From: DASQPR01 sp035713725
GTDB lineage: Bacteria; Actinomycetota; Actinomycetes; Mycobacteriales; Micromonosporaceae
Direction of reading: 5' to 3'
NCBI GenBank assembly: GCA_035713725.1
Contig: DASTMZ010000137.1
Span: 1 to 64,000 of the forward strand
DNA: 64,000 bases
In this document: positions 42,230 to 51,727 of the stretch, in pieces
Layout of the letters: each line of letters opens with the position of its first letter
How positions within the stretch are numbered: the stretch's first letter is position 1
Position numbers and translations under genes: made by a program
Notes under the pieces: generated by a model
What the model saw: the letters and a program-made list of their open reading frames with translations, nothing else
What the model was told of the DNA's origin: nothing
The model's database searches: none

Positions 42230-42274
42230 TTGACATTCTCGCACCTCGACCGAAATAATTCATCCACTAAACAA
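42230..42274 (+). promoter_or_regulatory. xylA promoter with overlapping AT-rich XylR operator
   Basis: TTGACA (42230-42235), an 18-bp spacer and AATAAT (42254-42259, 5 of 6 to consensus) form a strong vegetative promoter. Positions 42253-42274 are an AT-rich island in a GC-rich genome; read on the minus strand it is TTTGTTTAGTGGATGAATTA, resembling ROK operators with a TTTAGT half site. GGGAGGA at 42283 is the xylA ribosome-binding site. Confidence 0.65.
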
Positions 42275-42293
42275 ATGGTTTCGGGAGGATACG

Positions 42294-43481
42294 ATGGCCG
42301 TCGCACCCACTCCTGCCGACCGATTCACGTTTGGGCTCTGGACCGTCGGATGGCAGGCTCGCGACCCGTTCGGAGACGCGACCCGGCCGCCGCTCGATCC
42401 GGTCGAAGCGGTGCACAATCTCGCTGGGCTCGGCGCCTACGGCGTGACGTTCCATGACGACGACCTGATCCCGTTCGGCAGCGACGACGCCGAACGCGAG
42501 CGGCACATCGAGCGTTTTACCGCCGCGCTCAAGGAGACCGGGCTCGTGGTGCCCATGATGACCACGAACCTGTTCCAGCATCCGGTGTTCAAGGACGGCG
42601 GGTTCACCAGCAACAACCGCGAGGTCCGGCGCTACGCGCTGCGCAAGGTGATGCGCAATCTCGATCTTGCGGCGCAGCTGGGCGCGCACACGTACGTGAT
42701 GTGGGGCGGCCGCGAGGGCGGCGAATACGACACCGCCAAGGACGTACGAGCTGCGTTGGACCGCTACCGCGAGGCCGTCGACACGCTCGCCGACTACGTG
42801 CTGTCCCGCGGCTACGGCATCCGCTTCGCGTTGGAGCCGAAGCCCAACGAGCCGCGCGGCGACATCCTGCTGCCGACGGTCGGCCACGCGCTCGCCTTCA
42901 TCGCGAGCCTCGAGCATGACGACATGGTCGGGCTCAACCCCGAAGTCGGACACGAGCAGATGGCCGGGCTGAACTTCGTGCACGGGATCGCGCAGGCGCT
43001 ATGGCACGGCAAGCTGTTCCACATCGACCTCAACGGCCAGCGCGGCATCAAGTTCGACCAGGATCTGGTGTTCGGCCACGGCGATCTGCTCAACGCGTTC
43101 GCGCTCGTCGACCTGCTGGAGAACGGCGGTGTCGGTGGTGGGCCGGCCTACGACGGGCCACGGCACTTCGACTACAAGCCGTCCCGCACCGAGGACATGT
43201 CCGGGGTGTGGGCGTCCGCGGCCGCGAACATGCGCACGTACCTCCTGTTGAAGGAGCGCGCCGCGGCGTTCCGCGCGGATCCCGAGGTGTCGCAGGCGTT
43301 GGCCGCGAGCCGGGTCAGTGAACTGCGCGAGCCGACGCTGTCGGCCGGCGAGACGATCGACGACCTGCTCGCGGATCGGAGCGCGTACGAGGACTTCGAC
43401 GCGGATGCGGTCGGCGCGCCGGGCTACGGCTTCGTACGCCTGAACCAGCTCGCCGTCGAGCACCTGATGCGCGCGCGTTGA
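42294..43481 (+). CDS. xylA: Xylose isomerase
   Basis: A 395-residue class I (actinobacterial) xylose isomerase converting D-xylose to D-xylulose using two divalent metals. His54 in VTFHDDDL (ring opening) with Asp57, Glu181 and Lys183 in [11 protein letters not shown], and [16 protein letters not shown] are all in place at the numbering known for Streptomyces enzymes. [10 protein letters not shown] and DYKPSRTED complete the active site. GGGAGGA stands before the ATG. Followed by xylB after 19 bp and regulated by the divergent ROK repressor. Confidence 0.97.
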   Translation: MAVAPTPADRFTFGLWTVGWQARDPFGDATRPPLDPVEAVHNLAGLGAYGVTFHDDDLIPFGSDDAERERHIERFTAALKETGLVVPMMTTNLFQHPVFKDGGFTSNNREVRRYALRKVMRNLDLAAQLGAHTYVMWGGREGGEYDTAKDVRAALDRYREAVDTLADYVLSRGYGIRFALEPKPNEPRGDILLPTVGHALAFIASLEHDDMVGLNPEVGHEQMAGLNFVHGIAQALWHGKLFHIDLNGQRGIKFDQDLVFGHGDLLNAFALVDLLENGGVGGGPAYDGPRHFDYKPSRTEDMSGVWASAAANMRTYLLLKERAAAFRADPEVSQALAASRVSELREPTLSAGETIDDLLADRSAYEDFDADAVGAPGYGFVRLNQLAVEHLMRAR

Positions 43482-43500
43482 CGTTCGTGCCGACCTCGCG

Positions 43501-44997
43501 ATGAGCGTGCTGGTGGCCGGCGTCGACTCCTCGACGCAGGCGTGCAAGGTAGTGATTCGGAACGCGGAGACCGGTGCGCTGGTCCGCGCCGGGCGGGCGC
43601 GGCATCCGGACGGCACCGAGGTCGATCCGCGAGCGTGGCGTCTCGCGCTCGTCGAGGCACTGCGCGACGCGGGCGGCCTGGATGGCGTGTCCGCGTTGTC
43701 GATCGGTGGCCAACAGCACGGCATGGTGTGCCTCGACGCGGCCGGCGGCGTGGTGCGTCCGGCCCTGCTGTGGAACGACACGCGCTCCGCCGGGGCGGCC
43801 GCCGACCTGGTCGCGGAGCTGGGCGGCGGCGACGCGGCCCGCGGCGCGCAGGCGTGGGCGGATGCGGTCGGCAGCGTACCGGTCGCGTCGTTCACCGTGA
43901 CGAAGCTGCGGTGGCTCGCGGAGCACGAGCCGCAGTCGATGACGCGCGCGGTGGCGGTTTGCCTTCCGCATGACTGGCTGACCTGGCAGCTGTCCCGTAA
44001 TGCCGGCGATCTCGACGCACTGCGTACCGACCGGGGCGACGCGAGCGGCACCGGATACTGGTCGCCGGCCACCGGCTCGTACCGCCTCGACCTGCTCCGC
44101 ATGGCGGCCGGCAAGGACCTTGGCGTGCCGGAAGTGTTGGCGCCGCGAGCCGGCGCGGGCGCGGTGCGGCAGCCGGTGGACGCCGCGGTCGGGGCGGGCT
44201 CCGGCGACCAGGGGATCTTCGAGGGTGCGGCGATCTTCGACGGTGCGGCGATCCCGGACATCCGGCTCGGCGCCGGTTCCGGCGACAACGCGGCGGCCGC
44301 GCTCGGCGTCGGCGCGGGACCGGGCGACGTGGTGGTCTCGATCGGCACGTCCGGCACGGTATTCGCCGTCGGTAGCACGCCGACCGCCGATCCGACCGGC
44401 ATCATCGCTGGCTTCGCAGACGCCACGGGACGATTCCTGCCGTTGGTGTGCACGCTGAACGCTGCCCGTGTGCTCGACGCGGCGGCGGCGATGCTCGGCG
44501 TCGATCTCGACCGACTGAGCGCGCTCGCGCTGTCCGCCGAACCGGGCGCGGGCGGGCTCACGTTCGTGCCGTACCTCGACGGTGAGCGCACGCCGAACCG
44601 GCCGGATGCCACCGCGTCGTTGCACGGCGTCACCAACGCGAACGCGACCGCCGCAAACCTTGCCCGGGCCGCCGTCGAGGGCATGCTGTGTGGTCTGGCG
44701 GACGGTCTGGATGCCTTGCGGGACACCGGAATCGGGGTACGCCGTGTGCTGCTGATCGGCGGCGGGGCGCGATCGGAGGCGGTACGCCGGATCGCGCCGG
44801 CCGTGTTCGGCGCGCCGGTCGCCGTACCGGCACCGGGGGAGTACGTCGCCGACGGCGCCGCTCGGCAGGCCGCCTGGCTGCTGGCCGGTGGCGACGAACC
44901 GCCGCCGTGGCAGCCGGCCGGCATCGAGGTCTACGAGTCGGATCCGCACCCCGAGGTGCGTGCCGCCTACGCGGCCGTACGCGATCTCGGTCCGTGA
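43501..44997 (+). CDS. xylB: Xylulokinase
   Basis: A 498-residue FGGY-family kinase that phosphorylates D-xylulose. The N-terminal phosphate loop [12 protein letters not shown], the substrate segment [11 protein letters not shown] and [20 protein letters not shown], the ATP motif [15 protein letters not shown] and the final DGAARQAAW are conserved. Near residues 233-265 an extra acidic/Ala-rich segment with the repeat [15 protein letters not shown] and two GAGSGD blocks stands before [11 protein letters not shown], apparently a small expansion. It follows xylA, completing the xylose pathway to xylulose 5-phosphate. Confidence 0.95.
   Translation: MSVLVAGVDSSTQACKVVIRNAETGALVRAGRARHPDGTEVDPRAWRLALVEALRDAGGLDGVSALSIGGQQHGMVCLDAAGGVVRPALLWNDTRSAGAAADLVAELGGGDAARGAQAWADAVGSVPVASFTVTKLRWLAEHEPQSMTRAVAVCLPHDWLTWQLSRNAGDLDALRTDRGDASGTGYWSPATGSYRLDLLRMAAGKDLGVPEVLAPRAGAGAVRQPVDAAVGAGSGDQGIFEGAAIFDGAAIPDIRLGAGSGDNAAAALGVGAGPGDVVVSIGTSGTVFAVGSTPTADPTGIIAGFADATGRFLPLVCTLNAARVLDAAAAMLGVDLDRLSALALSAEPGAGGLTFVPYLDGERTPNRPDATASLHGVTNANATAANLARAAVEGMLCGLADGLDALRDTGIGVRRVLLIGGGARSEAVRRIAPAVFGAPVAVPAPGEYVADGAARQAAWLLAGGDEPPPWQPAGIEVYESDPHPEVRAAYAAVRDLGP
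44214..44249 (+). repeat. Two 18-bp tandem repeats within xylB
   Basis: GATCTTCGAGGGTGCGGC (44214-44231) and GATCTTCGACGGTGCGGC (44232-44249) differ at one base and encode the [12 protein letters not shown] repeat. A third, decayed start follows at 44250. Confidence 0.85.
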
Positions 44998-45001
44998 CAA
45001 G

Positions 45002-45019
45002 CGACCCGGCTCTGGGTCG
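45002..45019. terminator. Short hairpin between convergent xylB and ABC genes
   Basis: CGACCC (45002-45007), six bases, GGGTCG (45014-45019) form a stem that can extend by one wobble and one A-T pair. It is in the 27-bp gap between convergent genes; weaker than the other terminators here. Confidence 0.45.
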
Positions 45020-45024
45020 TTCCG

Positions 45025-47301
45025 CTAGTCCTTCCGACCCGGGTCGTGCCGCCGCAGCGCGACGTACGCGAGTCCGGCGAGCACCACAGCCTGTACGAGG
45101 AGCCACACCATCGCTCGCCACCAGGCCGATGCCGCGTGCACCCACATCGGATCGGTCGCGAATGGCGGCAACGTCGCGAGCAGGTTCACCGACGAGGCAC
45201 CCGCGGAGAATCCCCAACGTGTTGGCGACAGCCACGACACCTGCTCGAGCACCTTCTCGCCGGCCAGGATGAACAGCCCGCCGGACAGCACGAGTTGTGC
45301 CATGACGCTGACCACGAGCACCGGCGTGGTCTGCTCGACGGTCTTCACCAGGGCGCTGACCAGCAACCCGAGGATCGTCGAGACGAACGCGACACCCGCC
45401 ACCGGGATGATCACCTCGAGGAGCGGCATGCTGTGGAAGATCAGCGGTGTGGCCTCCTTCGGCCGGCCGAGCAGGGCGAGCCAGACGAACAGCGTCACCT
45501 GCAGCACGTCGAGCACGAAGAACACGACAAGCTTCGATCCGAGGTACGCCCCCGGTGAGATGCCGACCGCGCGCTCGCGCGCATAGATCGGCCCCTCGCT
45601 GACGATCTCCCGGATCGGGATCGCAAGGCCGAGGAACGATGCGCCGACGATCAGCACGACGAGCAGCCGCTGCGCCTCGAGCGTGAACGTGGTGTCCGGC
45701 CCGAGTCCCTTGTGGCCGGGCACCGAGTGGGTAAGCAGGGCGAGCGCGAGCGGCAGGCCGAGCAGGAACAGCACATATCCACGGTCAGAGGCGATCACCG
45801 CGATCATGCGCGCCGAGAGCGTCACGAGCTGGCGGATCGGCGCGACCGGGTTGCGTTTGCCGGTCCGTGGCCGGCCCGCTGGCGCGGCGCCGGGCGGCGT
45901 ACCCGCTTCAGGCCCGGCCGGCGTACCCGCCGCATCAGGCGCGACCGACGGCGGCCCGGAAGCGGTCGACCGCTCGGACGCGGGCGCTGGTTCGGACGTC
46001 GGCGCTGGGTCGGACGTCGGAGGTTCGGCGACGAGCGAATCGGCTTGGTCGTCGACAGCGTCGCGTTGTTGCGGCACCGGCGAAGGTCCCGCCGTCAACT
46101 GCAGCACCACCTCACCGACATGGCGGCGATACTGCTCGGAGTTGCGATAGCGCACCGACCACGCGGCGGCGTCATTGGTGACCATCTCGAACACGTCGGC
46201 GTAGTCGCTGGCGCCGAAGAAGTCCAGTACCTCTTCCGGTGGACCGAAGAACCCCATGCGGCCACCGAGGCACATCACGAGAACTCGATCGCACATCGCG
46301 AGATGCAGCACGCTGTGCGTCACGACCACGACGGTACGGCCGCGGTCGGCGAGGTTTCGCAGCTCACGCATGACCTCGCGGTCCAGCGCGGGATCGAGTC
46401 CGGAGGTCGGCTCGTCCAGGCACAGCAACGACGGCTCGGTGAGCAGTTCGAGCGCGACCGACACTCGCTTGCGCTGGCCACCGGAGAGCGTGGAGATGCG
46501 CTGCTTCGCCCGCTCCGACAGGCCGAGCATCGCGAGCACCTCGTCGACCCGCTCCGCGCGGTCGCGTCGCGGTACGTCGTCGGCGAACCGCAACGACGCC
46601 GCGAAGCGCAAAGCCCGCCGTACGGTGAGCTGCCGGTGCAACACGTCGTCCTGTGGCACCAGGCCGATCCGGTAGCGAAGGTCGGTGTACTCCTCGTAGA
46701 GGTCGCGGCCGTCGTATTGCACGTGCCCCTGGTTGGCCGGCCGGAGTCCGGTGATCGCCTTCATGAGCGTCGACTTGCCGCAGCCGCTCGGCCCGATGAT
46801 GCCGACCAGCGCGCCCTCGCGCACCGCGAAGCTCACGTCGTCCAGCAGCGTCTGTTTGCCGATCTGCACGCTCAGGTCATCGGCAAACAGCGAAGCCGGG
46901 CCAGTGTCGATGTATTCGTGCAGGCGTTGGCCATCGAAGACGAGGTCGTGCCGGCCGATCGACACGCGGTCGCCGGTGGACAGCGGCGCCGACTTCACCA
47001 CCGGCTTGCCGTTGACGTTGACGCCGTTCGAGCTCCCGAGGTCCACCACGCGGTACGCGTCGCCGGTCCGCCGCACCTCGGCGTGGAACCGCGAGGCGCG
47101 CAGATCCGGCAGCACGATGTCGTTGTCGTCGTGCCGGCCGATGCGCACCACATCGCTCGCCGGGTGCGCGGCCACCTCGGACCGCGCGCTCGCCGGCGCC
47201 ACACTCGTCGCCGACGTTGTGGCCGCGGCTGCTGCCGGGACCGGCACCACGGTGGAATCGCTGGACGCCGGCCACGGCCGTTGGTTGTCTGTCACCCGCA
47301 C
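45025..47301 (-). CDS. FHA-domain ABC transporter, ATPase-permease fusion (Rv1747-like)
   Basis: A 758-residue half-transporter of the ABCG type. An N-terminal Thr/Ser/Ala-rich stretch (1-48) leads into one FHA domain (about 51-125, VRIGRHDDNDIVLPDLRASRFHAEV, LGSSNGVNVNGK), then an ABC ATPase with Walker A GPSGCGKST (170-178), signature LSGGQRKRVS, Walker B LLCLDEPTSGLD and H-loop. A Pro/Ala-rich linker follows and then six membrane helices of ABC2 type. It resembles M. tuberculosis Rv1747, which has two FHA domains and is phosphorylated by PknF; the single FHA here is a difference. Probably exports a cell-envelope component. Confidence 0.9.
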   Translation of the reverse strand: MRVTDNQRPWPASSDSTVVPVPAAAAATTSATSVAPASARSEVAAHPASDVVRIGRHDDNDIVLPDLRASRFHAEVRRTGDAYRVVDLGSSNGVNVNGKPVVKSAPLSTGDRVSIGRHDLVFDGQRLHEYIDTGPASLFADDLSVQIGKQTLLDDVSFAVREGALVGIIGPSGCGKSTLMKAITGLRPANQGHVQYDGRDLYEEYTDLRYRIGLVPQDDVLHRQLTVRRALRFAASLRFADDVPRRDRAERVDEVLAMLGLSERAKQRISTLSGGQRKRVSVALELLTEPSLLCLDEPTSGLDPALDREVMRELRNLADRGRTVVVVTHSVLHLAMCDRVLVMCLGGRMGFFGPPEEVLDFFGASDYADVFEMVTNDAAAWSVRYRNSEQYRRHVGEVVLQLTAGPSPVPQQRDAVDDQADSLVAEPPTSDPAPTSEPAPASERSTASGPPSVAPDAAGTPAGPEAGTPPGAAPAGRPRTGKRNPVAPIRQLVTLSARMIAVIASDRGYVLFLLGLPLALALLTHSVPGHKGLGPDTTFTLEAQRLLVVLIVGASFLGLAIPIREIVSEGPIYARERAVGISPGAYLGSKLVVFFVLDVLQVTLFVWLALLGRPKEATPLIFHSMPLLEVIIPVAGVAFVSTILGLLVSALVKTVEQTTPVLVVSVMAQLVLSGGLFILAGEKVLEQVSWLSPTRWGFSAGASSVNLLATLPPFATDPMWVHAASAWWRAMVWLLVQAVVLAGLAYVALRRHDPGRKD

Positions 47302-47498
47302 ATCATGCCGACGTTGCGCTCGTCGTGCGAGGGGTCAACGTGTCGGGTACGCGGCCCAATAGCCTGTCGTCGGACGGCGTACCGGCGCGGAACCGTGCGA
47401 ATCGCGCTAAACGCGCCGGGCGAACGCGAGGGGCGATCCGTACAACCCGACCCACCGTCCTGTTCGTCTTAGGGGACGCGACAGGAGGAGGACAGCTG

Positions 47499-48017
47499 GT
47501 GGATCACCGTTCCGACGACGAGGACTACGTCGCGTACGTGCGCGCTCGGCTAGCGGCACTCAAGCGACTGACCTATCTGCTATGCGGCGATGAGCATCGG
47601 GCCGACGATCTCCTACAGGAGGCGTTGACCAAGCTCTATCTCCGATGGCGGACGGCACGGAACGCGGACCACCTCGATCGCTACGTACGGGCGATCGTGG
47701 TGCGAACTCACATCGACGAGACTCGCCGACCGTGGTTCCGGGTCCGGCTGTTCGGCACCGTACCTGAGCAGCGCGTCAGTCCTGCCGGTCCGGATGCCGA
47801 GGCCAACGCCACGCTGCGGTTCGCGTTGTCCCGGCTGCCCGCCGGTCAGCGCGCCGTGATCGTGCTCCGCTACCTGTGCGACGTACCCGTGAACGAGGTC
47901 GCGCTGATCCTCGGGTGCTCGACCGGCACCGTGAAAAGCCAGACCTCGCACGGCCTCGCGAAGCTGCGCCACCTGCTCGACGAGCGCGACTTCGCCACGA
48001 CTGCCAGGGAGAGATGA
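47499..48017 (+). CDS. ECF sigma factor, SigE family
   Basis: A 172-residue sigma factor with only regions 2 and 4. Region 2: AALKRLTYLLCGDEHRADDLLQEALTKLYLRW; region 4: LSRLPAGQRAVIVLRYLCDVPVNEVALILGCSTGTVKSQTSHGLAKLR. The pattern matches the actinobacterial SigE-family ECF group. The GTG at 47499 has AGGAGGAGG about seven bases upstream. Its stop overlaps the start of a membrane protein (ATGA), which is therefore the likely anti-sigma or sensor. Confidence 0.9.
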   Translation: MDHRSDDEDYVAYVRARLAALKRLTYLLCGDEHRADDLLQEALTKLYLRWRTARNADHLDRYVRAIVVRTHIDETRRPWFRVRLFGTVPEQRVSPAGPDAEANATLRFALSRLPAGQRAVIVLRYLCDVPVNEVALILGCSTGTVKSQTSHGLAKLRHLLDERDFATTARER

Positions 48018-49252
48018 TCGTGAACACATATGAACAGAACGTGGTAGATGCGCTCTCGCCGTTGCGGGACGAGTCACCTGCGCCGCCACGCATCGACCTC
48101 GCCGGTGTGATGGCGGAGGGCCGGCGGCGGCGTCGAAGCGTACGGCTGGCCACGGCGGGAGGCACGCTGGCCGCGGTGGCGGTCGTCGCGGTCCTCGTAC
48201 CGCTCGGTGTCGCCGCGGTCCGTGGCACCGGACCGAGCACGCACCCGGCGGGTACGGCGGCCGGCCCGAGCGCTCGCGCGGTCGCGCCGACCTCGCTCAC
48301 CTGTACGGAGCAGTTGCTGCCGGTGCCGGACGGGGTGACCAAGGCGCTCGTCTACGGCGGCGACCCCACCGGAAAGTACCTGGTCGGCCGGTCCTACCCG
48401 CAGCGCACCGGCTTCCACGAGCAGCCCCTGCTGTGGTTCGACGGGGTGGCGCACAAGATCGCGATACCCGGCGACGATCCGACGATCGGTGCCGTGACGT
48501 CGAATGGAAAGGCCATCGGCTCGTCATTCAACGGCGATGTCGAGTCCGGCTACTTCGTCAGCGATGGCAAGGTCACCAGGCTCGCCGGTCCGAAGGGATC
48601 GACTGCCACGGATCTCAACAGCGCGGGCGTGATCGTTGGTGGGCGCTTCGGTGCGAACGGGGTGAGCGTGCCGATCATGTGGAAGACACCGACCTCGGAA
48701 CCGACCGACCTGCGCATGCCGGGACCGAACTGGGTCGGCTCGGCAACGGCGATCAACGACGACGGGACGATCGTCGGCGACGTGAGCACGTCGACCCATA
48801 CGCTGCTCAGTCGCACGATCGTCTGGCAGCCGGACGGCTCGTTCCAGCTCATCCCGCTACCGACGCTCGCCGGGGTCTCCGGCATCAACAGCCTCTCGTC
48901 GTTCAATCTGCGCGGCAACGTCCTGATCGGCGAGGCGGCCGTGGTCACCTCGCAGGAGACCGCGTTCTACCCGCTGGCCTATGACCTCGGCACCGGCAAG
49001 TTCACCGATCTGCAGCACGCGAACCTGTGGGTGACGGGCGGCAACTCACAGCACTGGTTGGCCGGCGAGGGCATCCACAACAGGCCCGCGATCTGGACCT
49101 CGGGCACTGGACTCGTCCTGCTCCCGACGCTGACCAGCAAGCCCGACACCGGCGACGAGGCCTCGTTCATCAGCGAGGACGGCACGATCGTCGCCGGCCA
49201 GAACACCGACAAGCACGGGGTGATCCGCGCGGTCGAGTGGCGCTGCCACTGA
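48014..49252 (+). CDS. Membrane protein with extracytoplasmic HAF-like/beta-propeller repeats, sigma-coupled
   Basis: A 412-residue protein. The first ~40 residues (NVVDALSPLRDESPAPPRIDLAGVMAEGRRRRR) look like the short cytoplasmic head often seen in sigma-coupled membrane proteins, followed by one membrane helix (LATAGGTLAAVAVVAVLVPLG) and a long exported part with repeated GxIVGxxx units (NSAGVIVGGRFG, INDDGTIVGDVS, SEDGTIVAGQN), as in HAF-repeat proteins. The start overlaps the sigma stop. Probably an anti-sigma-like sensor for the coupled sigma factor, although no zinc-finger motif is present. Confidence 0.72.
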   Translation: MIVNTYEQNVVDALSPLRDESPAPPRIDLAGVMAEGRRRRRSVRLATAGGTLAAVAVVAVLVPLGVAAVRGTGPSTHPAGTAAGPSARAVAPTSLTCTEQLLPVPDGVTKALVYGGDPTGKYLVGRSYPQRTGFHEQPLLWFDGVAHKIAIPGDDPTIGAVTSNGKAIGSSFNGDVESGYFVSDGKVTRLAGPKGSTATDLNSAGVIVGGRFGANGVSVPIMWKTPTSEPTDLRMPGPNWVGSATAINDDGTIVGDVSTSTHTLLSRTIVWQPDGSFQLIPLPTLAGVSGINSLSSFNLRGNVLIGEAAVVTSQETAFYPLAYDLGTGKFTDLQHANLWVTGGNSQHWLAGEGIHNRPAIWTSGTGLVLLPTLTSKPDTGDEASFISEDGTIVAGQNTDKHGVIRAVEWRCH

Positions 49253-49271
49253 CTGAGGTCGGGTAGCAAGA

Positions 49272-49307
49272 ATTGGGCCTGCGGCGCGCCTGCGCCGCAG
49301 GCCCAAT
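49272..49307. terminator. Strong bidirectional terminator
   Basis: ATTGGGCCTGCGGCGC (49272-49287) and GCGCCGCAGGCCCAAT (49292-49307) are perfect 16-bp arms with a 4-base loop GCCT, between convergent genes ending at 49252 and 49312. Confidence 0.9.
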
Positions 49308-49311
49308 CGCG

Positions 49312-49902
49312 TCAGCAGGGACGGTCGGGTTGTGCGTTGGTCTGTTGCACGGTCCACGAGCCGTTCGTGTCGCGGTCGAGGAGCATCAGCGCGGTGTAGC
49401 TGCCGCCGGCGTCACCAAAATAGGCCGGGTGCGGAGGATGATCCGTTGTGCTGAGCGGTGGTGTGGTCTGCGCCAGGCTGGTCGCGTCCACCGCCCGCCA
49501 GCTGCTTGCGTCGAAGCAGAACGTGACCGAGGCGACGTTCTTCGTCGTGTCGACGTATCGGACCTGCGGCTTGGACAGCTTCGGCTCACCGGTCGCGATC
49601 ACCCCCGCGTCGAACGAGTTGCGCAGGCTCTGTTGCAGCCCGGCACCGTTGCCGCCGCCGAGCGAGACGAACGCCGCATAGTCAGCGTCGCCGGTGTCGT
49701 ACGCGTGGACGTAGGCGGCCATGTATTTCTCGTAGGTCGCGACGATCGCCTTCTCGTCGGCGCTGGAGACCGCCGGCAGACTGGTCGGCGCCGGTCCCGA
49801 GTTGGATGCCTCGCTGGCAGCGCAGCCGGCGACGCCAAACAGTGCCAGGACGGCGGCCGAAACCAAGATCGCAGGGGTACGTCGGCGTAGGTGCGACCGC
49901 AC
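49312..49902 (-). CDS. Putative lipoprotein
   Basis: A 196-residue exported lipoprotein: basic start MRSHLRRR, hydrophobic core, and lipobox GVAGC at about residues 23-27. The mature part begins with a Ser/Ala-rich tether and then a domain (KAIVATYEKYMAAYVHAYDTGDA, VRYVDTTKNVASVTFCFDASSW) resembling the NTF2/SnoaL-like domains of Mce-associated or secreted actinobacterial proteins. No partner is obvious. It converges on the sigma-coupled protein across a strong terminator. Confidence 0.75.
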   Translation of the reverse strand: MRSHLRRRTPAILVSAAVLALFGVAGCAASEASNSGPAPTSLPAVSSADEKAIVATYEKYMAAYVHAYDTGDADYAAFVSLGGGNGAGLQQSLRNSFDAGVIATGEPKLSKPQVRYVDTTKNVASVTFCFDASSWRAVDATSLAQTTPPLSTTDHPPHPAYFGDAGGSYTALMLLDRDTNGSWTVQQTNAQPDRPC

Positions 49903-50061
49903 AGTGTCTCCTTCTCACGACAAACGGCGCTGTCCATCACAATGTCGACCGGAGCGGAAGTCAACCCCGCCCCTGACCGAATCGACCCGTACAGTGATGT
50001 ACGCCACGTTTGAGCCATACCCGCGACGGACCGATTCGACGCCCGCGACCGGCGTAACGCG

Positions 50062-50090
50062 ACCGAGTGTGCCGCTCGCGCGCACTCGGT
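50062..50090 (+). promoter_or_regulatory. Hairpin upstream of the mycothiol-dependent enzyme gene
   Basis: ACCGAGTGTGC (50062-50072) and GCGCACTCGGT (50080-50090) pair at 10 of 11 positions around 7 bases. It lies 24 bp before the start at 50115 in an otherwise gene-free 212-bp gap. It may be an operator or a 5' leader structure. Confidence 0.4.
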
Positions 50091-50114
50091 GCCAAGTTTC
50101 GAAAGGCTATCCAC

Positions 50115-50735
50115 ATGACGACCTGGGACATGATCAAGGCGGAGCGTGCGGCACTGGTCGAGGCGCTCGCTGCGCTGCCCTCGGACGCCTGGGACGCGCC
50201 GTCACTCGCGTCCAAGTGGATGGTGCGGGACGTGGTCGCCCACATGATCGCGACGGCTCAGATGAATCCGCCAAAGTTTGTCGGCGCGATGATGGGCGCC
50301 GGCTTCAACTTCCAGACGATGACCGCCAAGCGCATCGCGGATGTGAAGGCTAGGCGGTCGGACGCCGACCTTGTCGACACGTACCGGTCCCTGGTCGGCT
50401 CGCGGTCGGCACCGCCCGGCCCGGCGCCATCCTGGCTCGGTGAAACGATCGTCCATGGCGAGGACATCTTCCGCGCGTTCGGCGCCTACCGGGCGCACCC
50501 CGCCGAACATGTCGTTACCGTCGGCAACTTCTACAGCAAGTCAAATCTGCTGATCGGCGCGAAGCGCCGGATCGAGGGTGTGACGCTTCGCGCGACCGAC
50601 ACGAATTGGATAGTCGGCATGGGTCCGGAGGTGAGCGGTCCGGCCGTCGCTCTGGTGATGGCGATGACCGGCCGCAAGGTCGCGCTGGACGATCTCACCG
50701 GCCCCGGCGTAGAGATTCTGCGGTCGCGGTCGTGA
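50115..50735 (+). CDS. Maleylpyruvate isomerase-family mycothiol-dependent enzyme (DinB fold)
   Basis: A 206-residue DinB-fold protein. The N-terminal WDMIKAERAALVEALAALPSDAWDAPSLASKWMVRDVVAHM contains the family pattern with the first zinc-binding histidine in VVAHM, and ETIVHGEDIFRAFG supplies further histidine. Members use mycothiol or act as thiol transferases; this subgroup has no known substrate. GAAAGG precedes the ATG. The downstream lactonase-like gene is 87 bp away on the same strand, which may hint at aromatic ring-cleavage catabolism. Confidence 0.85.
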   Translation: MTTWDMIKAERAALVEALAALPSDAWDAPSLASKWMVRDVVAHMIATAQMNPPKFVGAMMGAGFNFQTMTAKRIADVKARRSDADLVDTYRSLVGSRSAPPGPAPSWLGETIVHGEDIFRAFGAYRAHPAEHVVTVGNFYSKSNLLIGAKRRIEGVTLRATDTNWIVGMGPEVSGPAVALVMAMTGRKVALDDLTGPGVEILRSRS

Positions 50736-50822
50736 CCGTCCCGCCCATCGGGACGGAGCCTCGCCGCATACGTTGAGGTGGCCCGGGGAGATCGCACCGC
50801 GGGCATGAACTATGGAGGACCC

Positions 50823-51590
50823 ATGGCGAGGCTCGGTTGGCAGGTCGATGGTCCGGCGAGCGCCCCCGTCCTGGTCTTGGGATCGTCGCTTGGCACGACG
50901 CGCGACATGTGGCGCCCACAAGTAGCCGCGCTCGCCGAACGGTTCCGCGTGCTGCGCTACGACCACCGCGGACACGGTGAGTCGGCGGTGGTCGACGGTC
51001 GATACACCATCGCGGACCTCGGCAGCGACGTGCTCGACATGCTCGAGGAGGCGGATGTCGATCGCGCGCACTACGCCGGACTGTCGCTAGGCGGCATGGT
51101 CGGCATGTGGCTCGCGAGCCATGCACCCGACCGGCTCGACCGGATCGCGCTGTTATGCACGTCAGCGTACCTGCCGCCGGCATCGGCCTGGGCGGAGCGC
51201 GCGTCGGCGGTGCTGAGCAACGGCATGCCCGCCATCGCCGACGTCGTGGTCGGCCGGTGGTTCACGCCGGCTTTTGCCGCCGTGTCGCCCGACGTCGTCG
51301 GTGCCGCTCGCGCGATGTTGGTGGGTACGCCGCCGGTCGGGTACGCCGGCTGCTGCGCCGCGATCGAACAGATGGACCAACGCGACGACCTCGCGAAGAT
51401 CGGTGCTCCGACGCTCGTGATCGCGGGCCAGGATGATCCGGCCATCCCGCCGGAGCACGGCCGCGCAATCGCCGACGCCGTCCCGGGTGCCCGGTTCGAG
51501 CTGGTACCCGGTGCCCACATCGCGAGCCTCGAGTCCGCTGCCACCGTGACGGCGCTGCTCATCAGCCACTTCGACGGTGCCGGCGGATGA
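50823..51590 (+). CDS. 3-oxoadipate enol-lactonase-like alpha/beta hydrolase
   Basis: A 255-residue alpha/beta hydrolase of the PcaD type. LGSSLGTTRDMW gives the oxyanion region, RYDHRGHGES is typical of the family, the nucleophile elbow is GLSLGG, the acid is in VIAGQDDPAIPP and the histidine in PGAHIASLE. GGAGGACCC precedes the ATG at 50823. PcaD hydrolyses beta-ketoadipate enol-lactone in the protocatechuate pathway, but no other pca genes are present, so the substrate is open. Confidence 0.82.
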   Translation: MARLGWQVDGPASAPVLVLGSSLGTTRDMWRPQVAALAERFRVLRYDHRGHGESAVVDGRYTIADLGSDVLDMLEEADVDRAHYAGLSLGGMVGMWLASHAPDRLDRIALLCTSAYLPPASAWAERASAVLSNGMPAIADVVVGRWFTPAFAAVSPDVVGAARAMLVGTPPVGYAGCCAAIEQMDQRDDLAKIGAPTLVIAGQDDPAIPPEHGRAIADAVPGARFELVPGAHIASLESAATVTALLISHFDGAGG

Positions 51591-51727
51591 CTCGGCTCGG
51601 ATAACATCGCCTCCGGCCTCCGATCATCTCGGGCCGGCCACGCGATACGGTCGAATCGCGAGGCGGCTGCGGCCACCGCGAAGCAGATCCGTGCCGAAGG
51701 CCCCTGACTGCGGGGCGGGGGAGCTGG

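Noticed and set aside
42999..44924. 641-codon minus-strand frame over xylA/xylB
   Set aside because: Shadow of two convincing sugar genes; low-complexity Ala/Pro/Ser composition.
45712..47472. 586-codon plus-strand frame opposite the FHA-ABC gene
   Set aside because: Antisense frame with His/Arg-rich composition; the minus strand has full ABC and FHA motifs.
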